Source: Clostridia bacterium (lineage in GTDB: Bacteria > Bacillota > Clostridia > Oscillospirales > CAG-272). Taken from it: DNA of 64,000 nt. The first letter of the stretch is position 1. Every line of letters starts with the position of its first letter. The position numbers were made by a program, and so were the translations under genes. Location of the stretch: positions 32,305 to 96,304 of the forward strand of contig JAFYPF010000014.1 in the NCBI GenBank assembly GCA_017547655.1. The letters run 5' to 3'. This document shows positions 29,114 to 36,985 of the stretch, piece after piece. The notes beneath the pieces are model-generated. The model ran no database searches and was not told the origin of the DNA. It saw nothing but the letters and a program-made list of their open reading frames with translations.

Positions 29114-29498
29114 CCCTTTTTGAAAAAAGGGTTATGAACCCAAAAATCCACCTTAAACCTTTTTGAAAAAAGGTTTAAGAATCCAAAAACTTTGCCTCTC
29201 GGGTTTGTGCGAACCTTACCACGAGTGGTAGGGGACGGCGTCTCGACGTCCCGAGAAAAACAAACAACTCTGCAAAAACAGATGGATATGGAATCCACCT
29301 ACAACATTGTATAAAAATCCATTATTCAAAGTTTTTGAGGAGCCTAAGGAACTTTTTTCAAAAAGTTCTTTAGCCCCATTCCCCCTACATGCCAGCCAAG
29401 GATTAGGGGAGCCCGAGGGGGAAAAACTTCGGCGTTTGAGATGGTTTTCCCCCTCGGATACAAAAAGTTCCTTAGACAAAATACACAAGGAGATTATT
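29114..29498. repeat. Palindrome-rich intergenic region between argD and argF
   Basis: No gene. At least four inverted repeats: AACCC/GGGTT arms around CTTTTTGAAAAAAG (29112-29133), AAACC/GGTTT arms around the same type of centre (29155-29176), a related palindrome at 29345-29372 (arms AAGGAAC/GTTCTTT), and half of it again at 29463-29476. A GC-rich dyad GGGACG/CGTCCC is at 29232-29252, beside GAGTGGTAGGGG. CCAAAAACTTTGC at 29184-29196 matches the tail after the palindrome at 5130. This looks like nested dispersed palindromic elements. Confidence 0.7.
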
Positions 29499-30485
29499 AT
29501 GAATTTCAAAAACAGACATTTTCTCAAGCTTCTCGATTTCACACCTGAAGAAATCAACTATTTAATAGATTATGCGGCTGAACTCAAGGCGCAGAAAAAA
29601 GCGGGTATTCCCCACAGACTTTGCGAAGGCAAGAACATCGCATTGATATTCGAAAAGACAAGTACAAGAACCCGTTGCGCATTTGAAGTAGCGGCAGCAG
29701 ATTTGGGTATGCACCCCGTATATCTTGACTCTACCGGCTCACAGATAGGCAAGAAAGAAAGTATTGCAGACACCGCAAGAGTTCTCGGCAGAATGTTCGA
29801 CGGCATTGAATACAGAGGCTTTGGACAGGACCTCGTTGAAGAACTTGCACAACACGCAGGTGTACCTGTATGGAACGGGCTTACAAACGAGTTCCACCCC
29901 ACACAGATATTGGCTGACTTCCTTACTATCAAGGAGCATTTCGGCTCATTGAAGGGCAAGAAGCTCGTATATCTCGGCGATGCTCGTTACAATATGGGTG
30001 ATTCACTTATGGTAGGATGCGCAAAGATGGGTATGCACTACGTTGCATGTTCCCCCAAGGAATACTTCCCCGTTTCTAACTTGATTGAAGAATGCCGTGA
30101 AATAGCAAAGGAGACAGGAGCTATTCTTGAATTCATCGAAGATCCCAAGGAAGCGGTAAAGAATGCCGACGTTCTTTACACGGACGTATGGGTATCAATG
30201 GGCGAACCCGACGAAGTATGGGCAAAGAGAATAAATGACCTTATTGATTACAGAGTAACCAAAGAGCTTATGGGAATTGCAGGGCCTCAATGCAGATTTA
30301 TGCACTGCCTCCCCTCATTCCACGACCTTAAGACCTCTGTAGGACGTTCATTGTTTAACAGATACGGCATTGACTGTATGGAAGTTACCGACGAGGTATT
30401 TGAAAGCGAACAGTCTATCGTATTCGACGAAGCAGAAAACCGTATGCATACCATAAAAGCTATTATGGCAGCAACATTAGCGTAA
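29499..30485 (+). CDS. argF: Ornithine carbamoyltransferase
   Basis: Makes citrulline from ornithine and carbamoyl phosphate. 328 residues: [13 protein letters not shown] (carbamoyl phosphate loop), the FHPTQ motif and [10 protein letters not shown] (the HCLP motif with catalytic Cys). ATG 29499 has AAGGAG ten bases before; the open frame extends upstream to 29307 but that part is repeat-derived and not homologous. It closes the arginine set; carbamoyl phosphate synthetase is not in the window. Confidence 0.96.
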   Translation: MNFKNRHFLKLLDFTPEEINYLIDYAAELKAQKKAGIPHRLCEGKNIALIFEKTSTRTRCAFEVAAADLGMHPVYLDSTGSQIGKKESIADTARVLGRMFDGIEYRGFGQDLVEELAQHAGVPVWNGLTNEFHPTQILADFLTIKEHFGSLKGKKLVYLGDARYNMGDSLMVGCAKMGMHYVACSPKEYFPVSNLIEECREIAKETGAILEFIEDPKEAVKNADVLYTDVWVSMGEPDEVWAKRINDLIDYRVTKELMGIAGPQCRFMHCLPSFHDLKTSVGRSLFNRYGIDCMEVTDEVFESEQSIVFDEAENRMHTIKAIMAATLA

Positions 30486-30494
30486 AACTATTTT

Positions 30495-30524
30495 GAGGAA
30501 GCCCAAAAAGCTTCCTCTTTTTTT
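30495..30524 (+). terminator. Terminator after argF
   Basis: GAGGAAGC / GCTTCCTC stem, loop CCAAAAA, then TTTTTTT. Ends the arginine cluster. Confidence 0.93.
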
Positions 30525-30542
30525 AAAAAATTTAAGATATAC

Positions 30543-30571
30543 TTGTAATTACGAAAAAAAAGTAGTATAAT
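30543..30571 (+). promoter_or_regulatory. Promoter of mgtE leader
   Basis: TTGTAA (30543-30548), 17 bases, TATAAT (30566-30571). It starts a leader of about 300 bases before mgtE. Confidence 0.75.
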
Positions 30572-30577
30572 AGTTCA

Positions 30578-30870
30578 GATATAAAAAATAATAAATATGA
30601 GAGGTGAGATTGTGGACGGCAGTAGTTGGTGTAGTTATAGAGATATGGTGTTCTTTTGTTATCAAATATTGCACAGATGCAGTGTGTCCACGGTCTGATC
30701 GAATTATATTTTTTAATAAAAGGAAGCCATTGTCTGTCTCAAAAAACAACACTACAAGCATAGGCACAAAGCAAGTGTGAATTTTTGTTTGAAGCTGACG
30801 ATGGTATTTTTGCGTCTTTTTTTAACAAAACACCCCCGCTTATGCCCTTACAAAAAAGATTGTAAAGGAG
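30578..30870 (+). promoter_or_regulatory. Long structured leader of mgtE, class unknown
   Basis: About 300 transcribed but apparently untranslated bases. GTGGAC (30612 region) can pair with GTCCAC (30687 region) to close a domain that includes further short stems; a T7 run near 30818-30824 follows GACG...CGTC and could be a terminator. A Mg2+ riboswitch would suit the gene, but I cannot match the conserved M-box core beyond AGGTGAG. A short frame begins GTGGACGGCAG after GAGAGGTGAG and could encode a 28-residue leader peptide instead. Confidence 0.45.
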
Positions 30871-30879
30871 GCACAAGTA

Positions 30880-32295
30880 ATGAGCGTTAACAATAACGAA
30901 AATTACATAAACGAAAACACTTCTCTTCCTGATTTCTGTAACGAAATAGCAGAGATAGTAAAAAGCAAACTAACCCCCAAAAAAATGCAAGAGAGTATTC
31001 TTTCATATCACGAAAAAGATGTTGCACTGGCATTAACTTCACTTAACGACGATGAACGGCTAAAACTTTTCAGGTTACTCGATTTAGAAACGCTCGTGAA
31101 GGTATTAGAATATTCCGATAATATAGTTGAACACTTCAAATCGTTAAACATACGCAAAAAAGTGGAAGTTCTTTCCCTTATAGAAACTTCCACAGCAGTT
31201 GAAGTTTTGTTGCAGCTTTCAAAAGAAGAAAAAAACTCATTAACCGAGCTTATGGGTTCTGAACTTCGTTCCGAGATCAATCTGCTTCTGTCATTTGACG
31301 AAGAAGAGATAGGAAGCAGAATGTCCACAAACTATATTCACATTTCGGACACCAGCACAGTAAAAGAAGCCATGTCCGAATTGATACGGCAAGCAGCTGA
31401 AAACGACAACATCTCGATGCTTTATGTTGTTGATGAGAATAATACCTTTTGCGGTGCGGTAGATTTGAAAGATCTAATCATCGCCAGACAAGAAATTCCT
31501 CTATCGGAAATCATCACATTTTCATTCCCTTATGTTTATGCAAAAGCGATGATAGAAGATTGTATTCCGTTATTTATTGATTATTCGGAATCATCAATTC
31601 CCGTTCTTGATAATGATAACAAGCTGATAGGCGTTGTTACAGCGCAAGAATTTATAGAGGTTCTTGACGAAGAAATGGGAGACGACTATGCTAAGTTAGC
31701 AGGCTTGGCATCCGAAGAAGAATTGTCAGAACCTATTACTGATAGTGTAAAAAAAAGAGTTCCTTGGTTAGCCATTCTACTTGCATTAGGACTAGGCGTT
31801 TCTGCAACTGTCGGTCTTTTCGAATCGATAGTGGCACAATTACCGGTCATCATTTGCTTCCAGTCGTTGATACTTGGTATGGCAGGTAACGTAGGAACGC
31901 AATCACTTGCTGTAGCTATTAGAGTTCTTATGGATAAACAAATAGGCAACAAGCATAAAAACACGTTAATTTGGAAAGAGGTACGCATAGGACTTTTAAA
32001 CGGTATTCTCCTCGGCATACTATCCTTTATTTCTATCGGTGGATATATGTGCTTAATAGGCCACGCCGCATCTTTTGCGTTTTCTGTTTCGGGATGTCTC
32101 GGTATTGCTATGATTTTGGCTATGGTTATCTCCTCTCTATCCGGAACCGTTATACCGATAATATTCCAAAAATTTGGCATTGACCCTGCGGTTGCCTCAG
32201 GTCCGCTTATCACAACAATAAACGACTTGGTTGCAGTTATTTCATACTACGGTTTATCGTGGTTGATTCTTATAAAAATAATGAATTTGGGATAA
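30880..32295 (+). CDS. mgtE: MgtE-family magnesium transporter
   Basis: Mg2+ channel gated by cytoplasmic Mg2+. 471 residues: N-terminal superhelical MgtE-N domain (about 20-150), two CBS domains (about 155-280, with YVVDENNTFCGAVDLKDL and VLDNDNKLIGVVTAQEF), a plug helix and five membrane helices (about 300-470) with the pore-region sequence GNVGTQSLAVAIR and a late segment ending TTINDLVAV. AAAGGAGG is well placed before ATG 30880. The long leader suggests control by attenuation. Confidence 0.95.
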   Translation: MSVNNNENYINENTSLPDFCNEIAEIVKSKLTPKKMQESILSYHEKDVALALTSLNDDERLKLFRLLDLETLVKVLEYSDNIVEHFKSLNIRKKVEVLSLIETSTAVEVLLQLSKEEKNSLTELMGSELRSEINLLLSFDEEEIGSRMSTNYIHISDTSTVKEAMSELIRQAAENDNISMLYVVDENNTFCGAVDLKDLIIARQEIPLSEIITFSFPYVYAKAMIEDCIPLFIDYSESSIPVLDNDNKLIGVVTAQEFIEVLDEEMGDDYAKLAGLASEEELSEPITDSVKKRVPWLAILLALGLGVSATVGLFESIVAQLPVIICFQSLILGMAGNVGTQSLAVAIRVLMDKQIGNKHKNTLIWKEVRIGLLNGILLGILSFISIGGYMCLIGHAASFAFSVSGCLGIAMILAMVISSLSGTVIPIIFQKFGIDPAVASGPLITTINDLVAVISYYGLSWLILIKIMNLG

Positions 32296-32315
32296 TTCAT
32301 ACAATCAGATAACAA

Positions 32316-32357
32316 ATATGCCCCCCGAATACAATTGGGATTCGGGGGGCATATTTT
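32316..32357. terminator. Bidirectional terminator between mgtE and thrS
   Basis: 15-bp perfect stem ATATGCCCCCCGAAT and complement with a 9-base loop. T-rich on the plus side; it also faces the end of the convergent thrS gene. Confidence 0.88.
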
Positions 32358-32378
32358 GTATTATTCTACTGTTCAAGC

Positions 32379-34178
32379 TTATTTTTTAAGCTTATTACCT
32401 ACAACGTCAGCGAGGAGTGTTTTGAACTCATCAAGAGTAATAGCGCCGAGGTCTTCGCCCGATCTATGTCTAACGGAAATAGTATTATTTTCAATATCCT
32501 TATCACCGAGGATAATCATATAGGGAACTTTTTCCATTTGAGCATTTCTGATCTTATACTTCAAAGTATTCTGGCTATCGTCGAGAGTAACTCTGTACTT
32601 CGCTTTAGCAAGTTCAGATTCAATCTTCTTTGCATAGTCAAGAGCTCTGTCGGTAATGGTAAGAATTCTTACCTGTTCGGGAGACATCCAAGTAGGAAGC
32701 GCACCCGCATACTTTTCAATAAGGTATGCGAGAGTTCTTTCGTAGCAGCCCAAGGAAGTTCTGTGAATTATATAGGGAAGCTTCTTCTGACCGTCGCTGT
32801 CGATATAGTACATACCGAACTTTTCAGCAAGGAGCATATCGATTTGGATGGTAACGATAGTATCCTCTTTACCAAAAACGTTCTTATACTGAATATCGAG
32901 TTTAGGTCCATAAAACGCAGCTTCGTCGATACCAATCTCATACTTAACGCCGAGGTTGTTAAGAATTTTTTCCATAGTAGCTTGAGCAGTTTCCCACTGT
33001 TCGGCAGTACCCTCGTATTTCTTGGTATTATTAGGATCCCACTGTGAGAATCTGAATGAGCAGTCTTCGAGAAGACCTACAGTACCGAGGAAATATTTAC
33101 AGAGATTAAGACAATCTTCAAATTCAGCTTCGAGCTGATCGGGGCGAAGAACCAAGTGTCCTTCGGAAATAGTGAACTGACGCACTCTGATAAGACCGTG
33201 CATTTCGCCCGAATCTTCGTTACGGAAGAGTGTAGAGGTTTCTCCGAGACGCATAGGAAGGTCTCTGTAGCTTCTCGCCTGATTGAGATATACTTGATAC
33301 TGGAAAGGACAAGTCATAGGACGGAGAGCAAGACATTCTTTTTCTTCGTTGTCTGCATCACCCATAACGAACATACCATCACGATAATGATCCCAGTGTC
33401 CCGAAATCTTATAGAGGTCACGTTTAGCCATAAGAGGAGTCTTTGTAAGGAGGTAGTTATGCTCCTGCTCAATATCCTCAACCCACCGCTGAAGAAGCTG
33501 AATAACACGAGAACCTTTAGGCAAAAGGATAGGAAGTCCCTGTCCGATTTCTTCAACGGTTGTAAAGTAACCAAGCTCTCTTCCGAGCTTATTATGGTCC
33601 CTCTTTTCCGCCTCTTCAAGAGCCTTAAGGTGTTCGTCAAGTTCAGTCTGTGAGAAGAATGCAGTACCCTTTATTCTTGTAAGCATCTTGTTGTTCTTAT
33701 CGTTCTTCCAATATGCCCCCGACTGGTCTATAATCTTAAAAGCTTTAAGAGCTTTTGTATAACAAATGTGAGGGCCAACGCACATATCTATATAGTCGCC
33801 CTGCTGGAAGAAGCTGATTACTGCATCTTCGGGAAGGTCGCCAATATGCTCAACCTTGTATTTTTCGCCGCGGCTTTCCATAAGAGCGATAGCCTCATTT
33901 CTGGGAAGAACGAACGGCTTGATAGGAAGATTTTCTTTTACGATTTTCTTCATTTCCTGCTCAATTTTGCCGAGGTCTTCTTCAACGAGCTTGGTCTCTC
34001 CAAGGTCGACGTCGTAATAAAAACCCTTTTCGTTTGCAGGGCCGTAAGCAAATATAGCTTCGGGGTAAAGTCTCTTTACCGCCTGCGCCAAAATGTGTGC
34101 TGCGGAATGACGTAAAACATGAAGCTCCTCTTCCGGAGGACATACGTCAACTCTGCCATCATTGTAAATTACTTTCAT
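32379..34178 (-). CDS. thrS: Threonyl-tRNA synthetase lacking the TGS domain
   Basis: Class IIa synthetase. 599 residues, shorter than the usual ~640 because translation begins almost directly at the editing domain: after MKVIYNDGRVDVCPPEEE comes LRHSAAHILAQAVKRL, where most bacterial ThrRS first have a ~60-residue TGS domain. Editing-domain histidines (HSAAH) and later CVGPHICYT are present; the catalytic core has LRPMTCPFQYQVY and the C-terminal anticodon-binding domain starts near LPTWMSPEQVRIL. The T-box leader lies just upstream and AGGTGATGTT precedes the ATG, so a longer N-terminus is excluded. Confidence 0.96.
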   Translation of the reverse strand: MKVIYNDGRVDVCPPEEELHVLRHSAAHILAQAVKRLYPEAIFAYGPANEKGFYYDVDLGETKLVEEDLGKIEQEMKKIVKENLPIKPFVLPRNEAIALMESRGEKYKVEHIGDLPEDAVISFFQQGDYIDMCVGPHICYTKALKAFKIIDQSGAYWKNDKNNKMLTRIKGTAFFSQTELDEHLKALEEAEKRDHNKLGRELGYFTTVEEIGQGLPILLPKGSRVIQLLQRWVEDIEQEHNYLLTKTPLMAKRDLYKISGHWDHYRDGMFVMGDADNEEKECLALRPMTCPFQYQVYLNQARSYRDLPMRLGETSTLFRNEDSGEMHGLIRVRQFTISEGHLVLRPDQLEAEFEDCLNLCKYFLGTVGLLEDCSFRFSQWDPNNTKKYEGTAEQWETAQATMEKILNNLGVKYEIGIDEAAFYGPKLDIQYKNVFGKEDTIVTIQIDMLLAEKFGMYYIDSDGQKKLPYIIHRTSLGCYERTLAYLIEKYAGALPTWMSPEQVRILTITDRALDYAKKIESELAKAKYRVTLDDSQNTLKYKIRNAQMEKVPYMIILGDKDIENNTISVRHRSGEDLGAITLDEFKTLLADVVGNKLKK

Positions 34179-34294
34179 AACATCACCTATATTTTAAATA
34201 TATTTTTAATTTTAATTTAATCCGAATTTGTCTTAAAAAAAGACAAATTCGCACCTAAATTATTCATTATTCATTTTTCACTATTCATTATTAG

Positions 34295-34570
34295 TAAAAA
34301 AACAAAAACACCCTTAACGGAAAAAGGCAAATGCCTAAATCCGTCAAGGGTGCGCATCATCTTATTTTCGCACGGTTCCACCTTGATTTTTTACTCAAAA
34401 ACTCTTTAACGCAGAGTATACGTCAATGCCTAATTGTTGTTTTCAGCACCGAGGCTCCGGAACGGTCTTCATCCTATCCCTCATAGAAAGCTTCCACCAA
34501 AACGCTTCCCTCTCTGTAATGAAAAAGATAAAACTACTCTTTCCATCAAACGCCTTTATTAACTTCAAAT
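34295..34570 (-). promoter_or_regulatory. Threonine T-box riboswitch of thrS
   Basis: Read on the minus strand: AGAGAGGGAAGC and TTTGGTGGAAGC of stem I, the specifier region GAAGACCGTTCCGGAG whose codon ACC (plus 34464-34466) reads threonine, and the T-box AAGGTGGAACCGTGCG (plus 34369-34384). A terminator follows: CACCCTTGACGG pairs with CCGTTAAGGGTG (plus 34309-34352), then TTTTTGTTTTTTT. Uncharged tRNA-Thr would stabilise the antiterminator and switch thrS on. Confidence 0.95.
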
Positions 34571-34599
34571 ATTATATCACTATTTTCCTTTATTGTCAA
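34571..34599 (-). promoter_or_regulatory. Sigma-A promoter of the thrS T-box transcript
   Basis: On the minus strand TTGACA (plus 34594-34599), 17 bases, TATAAT (plus 34571-34576). It lies eight bases after the dehydrogenase stop, directly before the T-box. Confidence 0.92.
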
Positions 34600-34607
34600 C
34601 AGATTTA

Positions 34608-35558
34608 TTATATATCAACCCTGCATCTTTTTTCACCGTTTTGAAAAGCTTTTATGTTTTCGACAATATCGGAAAGAAGTCTTTCTCTCGCTTCATAGGC
34701 ACCCCAAGCGTTATGAGGGGTGAGAAGAACTTTTTTGTTATCCTTAATTTCATAGAACGGGTGGTCAGCACCAAACGGCTCGGTAGAATAGACGTCAACG
34801 CCGATACCGCCGATTTTATCATTTTTTATAGCCTCCGCAAGCGCTTTTTCATCACAAATAGCGCCACGCGCAACGTTTATAAGGATAGCATTTTTCTTCA
34901 TTTTAGCAATTTTTTCGGAAGAGATAAGCCCCTTTGTACCCTCATTTAAGGGCGTATGAATAGAAATAATATCCGCCTTTTCCATTATTTCGTCTACTGA
35001 AACTATGTCATATCCACAAACAGGCGTTCTCTTATTTGCAATAACCTTGCAGCCCATAGCCTGCGCTATACCCGCAACCTTTTTACCGATAGTACCAAGT
35101 CCGATTATCCCCCAAGTCATACCGTCAAGCTCGTGAAATGTAGGCTCAAGTCTGTTGGGAATACCGCTATTTGTGTATTCGCCCGAAACAACGAAATCAT
35201 TGTATTCACGCAAGTGGGTTACCAAGCCTAACGCCAACGACATTGTTATCAAAGCAACACTGTTTGTTGAATATCCAACGACGTTACACACAGCAATACC
35301 GCGCTCTCGGCAACAATTTACGTCAACGTTGTCAAATCCCGTAGCCGCAATGCAAATAAGCTTTAGATTTTTTGCATACCCTAAATTGCTTTCGTTTAAC
35401 TTTATTTTATTCAATACAACAACATCACAATCGGCAATTCGTTCTTTTACCTCTTCGGGATTGCTGTAATTATATACAGTTACCTCTCCAACACTATTTA
35501 ACGGCGCAAGGTCTAAATCTCTTCCCAAAGCATCTGAATCAAGTACGGTTATTTTCAT
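34608..35558 (-). CDS. D-isomer-specific 2-hydroxyacid dehydrogenase
   Basis: NAD(P)-dependent reductase of the glycerate/hydroxypyruvate type; exact substrate unknown. 316 residues. Rossmann motif GLGTIGKKVAGIA, substrate-binding ICIAATGFDNVDV, catalytic arginine in NVARGAICDE and the catalytic histidine in LLTPHNAWGAYEAR. Monocistronic in appearance: an AT-rich gap lies upstream and the thrS promoter follows. A hydroxypyruvate reductase role is plausible but unproved. Confidence 0.88.
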   Translation of the reverse strand: MKITVLDSDALGRDLDLAPLNSVGEVTVYNYSNPEEVKERIADCDVVVLNKIKLNESNLGYAKNLKLICIAATGFDNVDVNCCRERGIAVCNVVGYSTNSVALITMSLALGLVTHLREYNDFVVSGEYTNSGIPNRLEPTFHELDGMTWGIIGLGTIGKKVAGIAQAMGCKVIANKRTPVCGYDIVSVDEIMEKADIISIHTPLNEGTKGLISSEKIAKMKKNAILINVARGAICDEKALAEAIKNDKIGGIGVDVYSTEPFGADHPFYEIKDNKKVLLTPHNAWGAYEARERLLSDIVENIKAFQNGEKRCRVDI

Positions 35559-35878
35559 ATATGTTCCCTCTTATATATATTATTGTATATTATTGTATCA
35601 CAAAAGAAGAACAATTGCAATTGGAAAGAGGGCGCTTTTTAAAAAAAGTCCCCTCTTATACTTCCCCAAAAATTTTATCTATTCGGTTTGAGCGATATAA
35701 CAAAAGTAAAAAAAAAGAAAATTAAACTCAAGCAATGGGAGGAGCCCCCTCCCCTACCACTGTATAGGTAAAGTTTGTATAAATATTATTGAATCGAACA
35801 AACCAAGCGAAGCAAGGTTTCTTTGCTTATCTTCCTTAAAAGAAAGTAAGGAACTCTTGCGAGTTCCTTTTAAGATTC
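35559..35878. other. Non-coding gap with repeat remnants and rubrerythrin terminator
   Basis: No gene seen. It holds TATATTATTGTATATTATTG near the dehydrogenase start, a CTTTTTAAAAAAAG palindrome (35634-35650) of the family seen at 5130 and 29112, a GGAGGAGCCCCCTCCCCTACCACT stretch resembling the GC-rich part of the argD-argF gap, and a hairpin AAGGAACTC / GAGTTCCTT (35848-35869) suited to end the minus-strand rubrerythrin transcript. Confidence 0.6.
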
Positions 35879-36415
35879 TTAATAGTTTTCAGCTTTAACC
35901 TGGAAGTAAGCCTTCGGATGTTCACAAACGGGGCACATTTCGGGAGCCTTCTTACCGATGTGAATGTGACCGCAGTTAGAGCACTGCCAGATAGTTTCGC
36001 CGTCTCTTGAGAATACAACTTCGCCATTAACTCTCTCGAGAAGCTTTCTGTAACGGTTTTCGTGTTCCTTTTCGATTCTGCCTACAGCTTCGAAGAGGTA
36101 AGCAATTCTGTCAAAGCCTTCTTCTTTAGCTTCTTTAGCGAAAGTAGCGTACATATCAGTCCACTCATAGTTTTCGCCCATAGCAGCGTCAAGAAGGTTT
36201 TCGGATGTTGTACCTACACCGTCGTGGAGGAGCTTATACCAAATTTTAGCGTGTTCCATTTCGTTCTTTGCTGTTTCTTCAAAAATTGCAGCTATCTGAA
36301 CGTAGCCTTCTTTCTTTGCTTTCGATGCAAAGTATGTGTATTTGTTTCTTGCCTGTGATTCTCCTGCGAATGCAGCCTGCAAATTAGCCTCTGTTTTTGT
36401 ACCCTTCAAGTTCAT
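35879..36415 (-). CDS. rbr: Rubrerythrin
   Basis: Non-haem iron peroxidase that removes hydrogen peroxide in anaerobes. 178 residues: an N-terminal ferritin-like four-helix bundle with the diiron ligands in [21 protein letters not shown] and [10 protein letters not shown], then a rubredoxin domain with CSNCGHIH and [11 protein letters not shown]. It is 29 bases downstream of perR on the same strand, so the two form a peroxide-stress operon. Confidence 0.97.
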   Translation of the reverse strand: MNLKGTKTEANLQAAFAGESQARNKYTYFASKAKKEGYVQIAAIFEETAKNEMEHAKIWYKLLHDGVGTTSENLLDAAMGENYEWTDMYATFAKEAKEEGFDRIAYLFEAVGRIEKEHENRYRKLLERVNGEVVFSRDGETIWQCSNCGHIHIGKKAPEMCPVCEHPKAYFQVKAENY

Positions 36416-36444
36416 AGTAGTTCTCCTTTTAAATTATATAATTT

Positions 36445-36846
36445 TTAATTATTATTAACAATGCAATCGGGACATATTCCCTCAAAAATTATTTCGTGAC
36501 CGGTAATCTTAAACTTGCAATCTTTTTCTGCAATTTTTTCAAGATCATCGTTACACGCATATCCGGTATCGACCACTTTCCCGCAAACCGAGCACTTTAC
36601 ATGATAATGCTTATGCAAGGTCTTGTCAAATCTATCAGGTCCGTCAAGAACCTTTACTCTGAAAATCTCACCTTTGTCTGCAAGGTCGTTAAGCACTCTG
36701 TATACCGTCGCCTTACTTACGTTCGGACAGTTTTCTTTAACCTTGTCATACACAGCATCGGCAGACGGGTGAGTACACGAATTCAACACGATTTCCCTAA
36801 TCAATGTTTTTTGGTAAGTATTACGTTCTTTCTTCACTCCGTTCAC
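36445..36846 (-). CDS. perR: Fur-family regulator, PerR-like
   Basis: Peroxide-sensing repressor. 133 residues: winged helix (ATVYRVLNDLADKGEI recognition region), the dimerisation domain with metal-site HKHYHVKCSVCGK and a structural zinc site made of CSVC and CPDC. The start is a GTG at 36846, the only initiator near a ribosome site. Linkage to rubrerythrin is the main reason to call it PerR rather than Fur or Zur; the regulatory metal ligands cannot be confirmed by eye. Confidence 0.88.
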   Translation of the reverse strand: MNGVKKERNTYQKTLIREIVLNSCTHPSADAVYDKVKENCPNVSKATVYRVLNDLADKGEIFRVKVLDGPDRFDKTLHKHYHVKCSVCGKVVDTGYACNDDLEKIAEKDCKFKITGHEIIFEGICPDCIVNNN

Positions 36847-36869
36847 CCCTTTGCGCTTTCCTTGATGAT

Positions 36870-36898
36870 AGTATATCTTAATAAGGAATATTTGTCAA
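36870..36898 (-). promoter_or_regulatory. Promoter of perR-rbr operon
   Basis: Minus strand TTGACA (plus 36893-36898), 17 bases, TATACT (plus 36870-36875). CTTATTAAGATATAC overlapping the spacer and -10 is AT-rich and partly dyadic, like a PerR box, suggesting autoregulation; the match is loose. Confidence 0.8.
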
Positions 36899-36940
36899 TA
36901 GGTTTTTGGAAATTTTTTCAAAAAATTTTTTAATGTAAAA

Positions 36941-36971
36941 TAACCGTGCGTTTTATATACACACGGTTAAT
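36941..36971. terminator. Terminator after lipoprotein gene
   Basis: TAACCGTG / CACGGTTA stem around a 13-base loop, 17 bases past the stop of the minus-strand lipoprotein gene. On the plus strand it is followed by ATTTTTTC, on the minus strand by TTTTAC. Confidence 0.75.
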
Positions 36972-36985
36972 TTTTTCATATCAAA

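Noticed and set aside
29307-29498. 64-codon N-terminal extension of argF
   Set aside because: It is translated from palindromic repeat sequence; OTCase homology and a good ribosome site begin at 29499.
30549-30767. Minus-strand 72-codon frame in the mgtE leader
   Set aside because: Overlaps the promoter and leader; no ribosome site and no similarity.
30578-30870. M-box (ykoK) riboswitch before mgtE
   Set aside because: Only AGGTGAG matches; the conserved core segments after it are not recognisable, so I kept it as an unassigned leader.
34426-34949. Plus-strand frames over the thrS T-box and dehydrogenase end
   Set aside because: The T-box, specifier codon, terminator and promoter on the minus strand fully explain this sequence.
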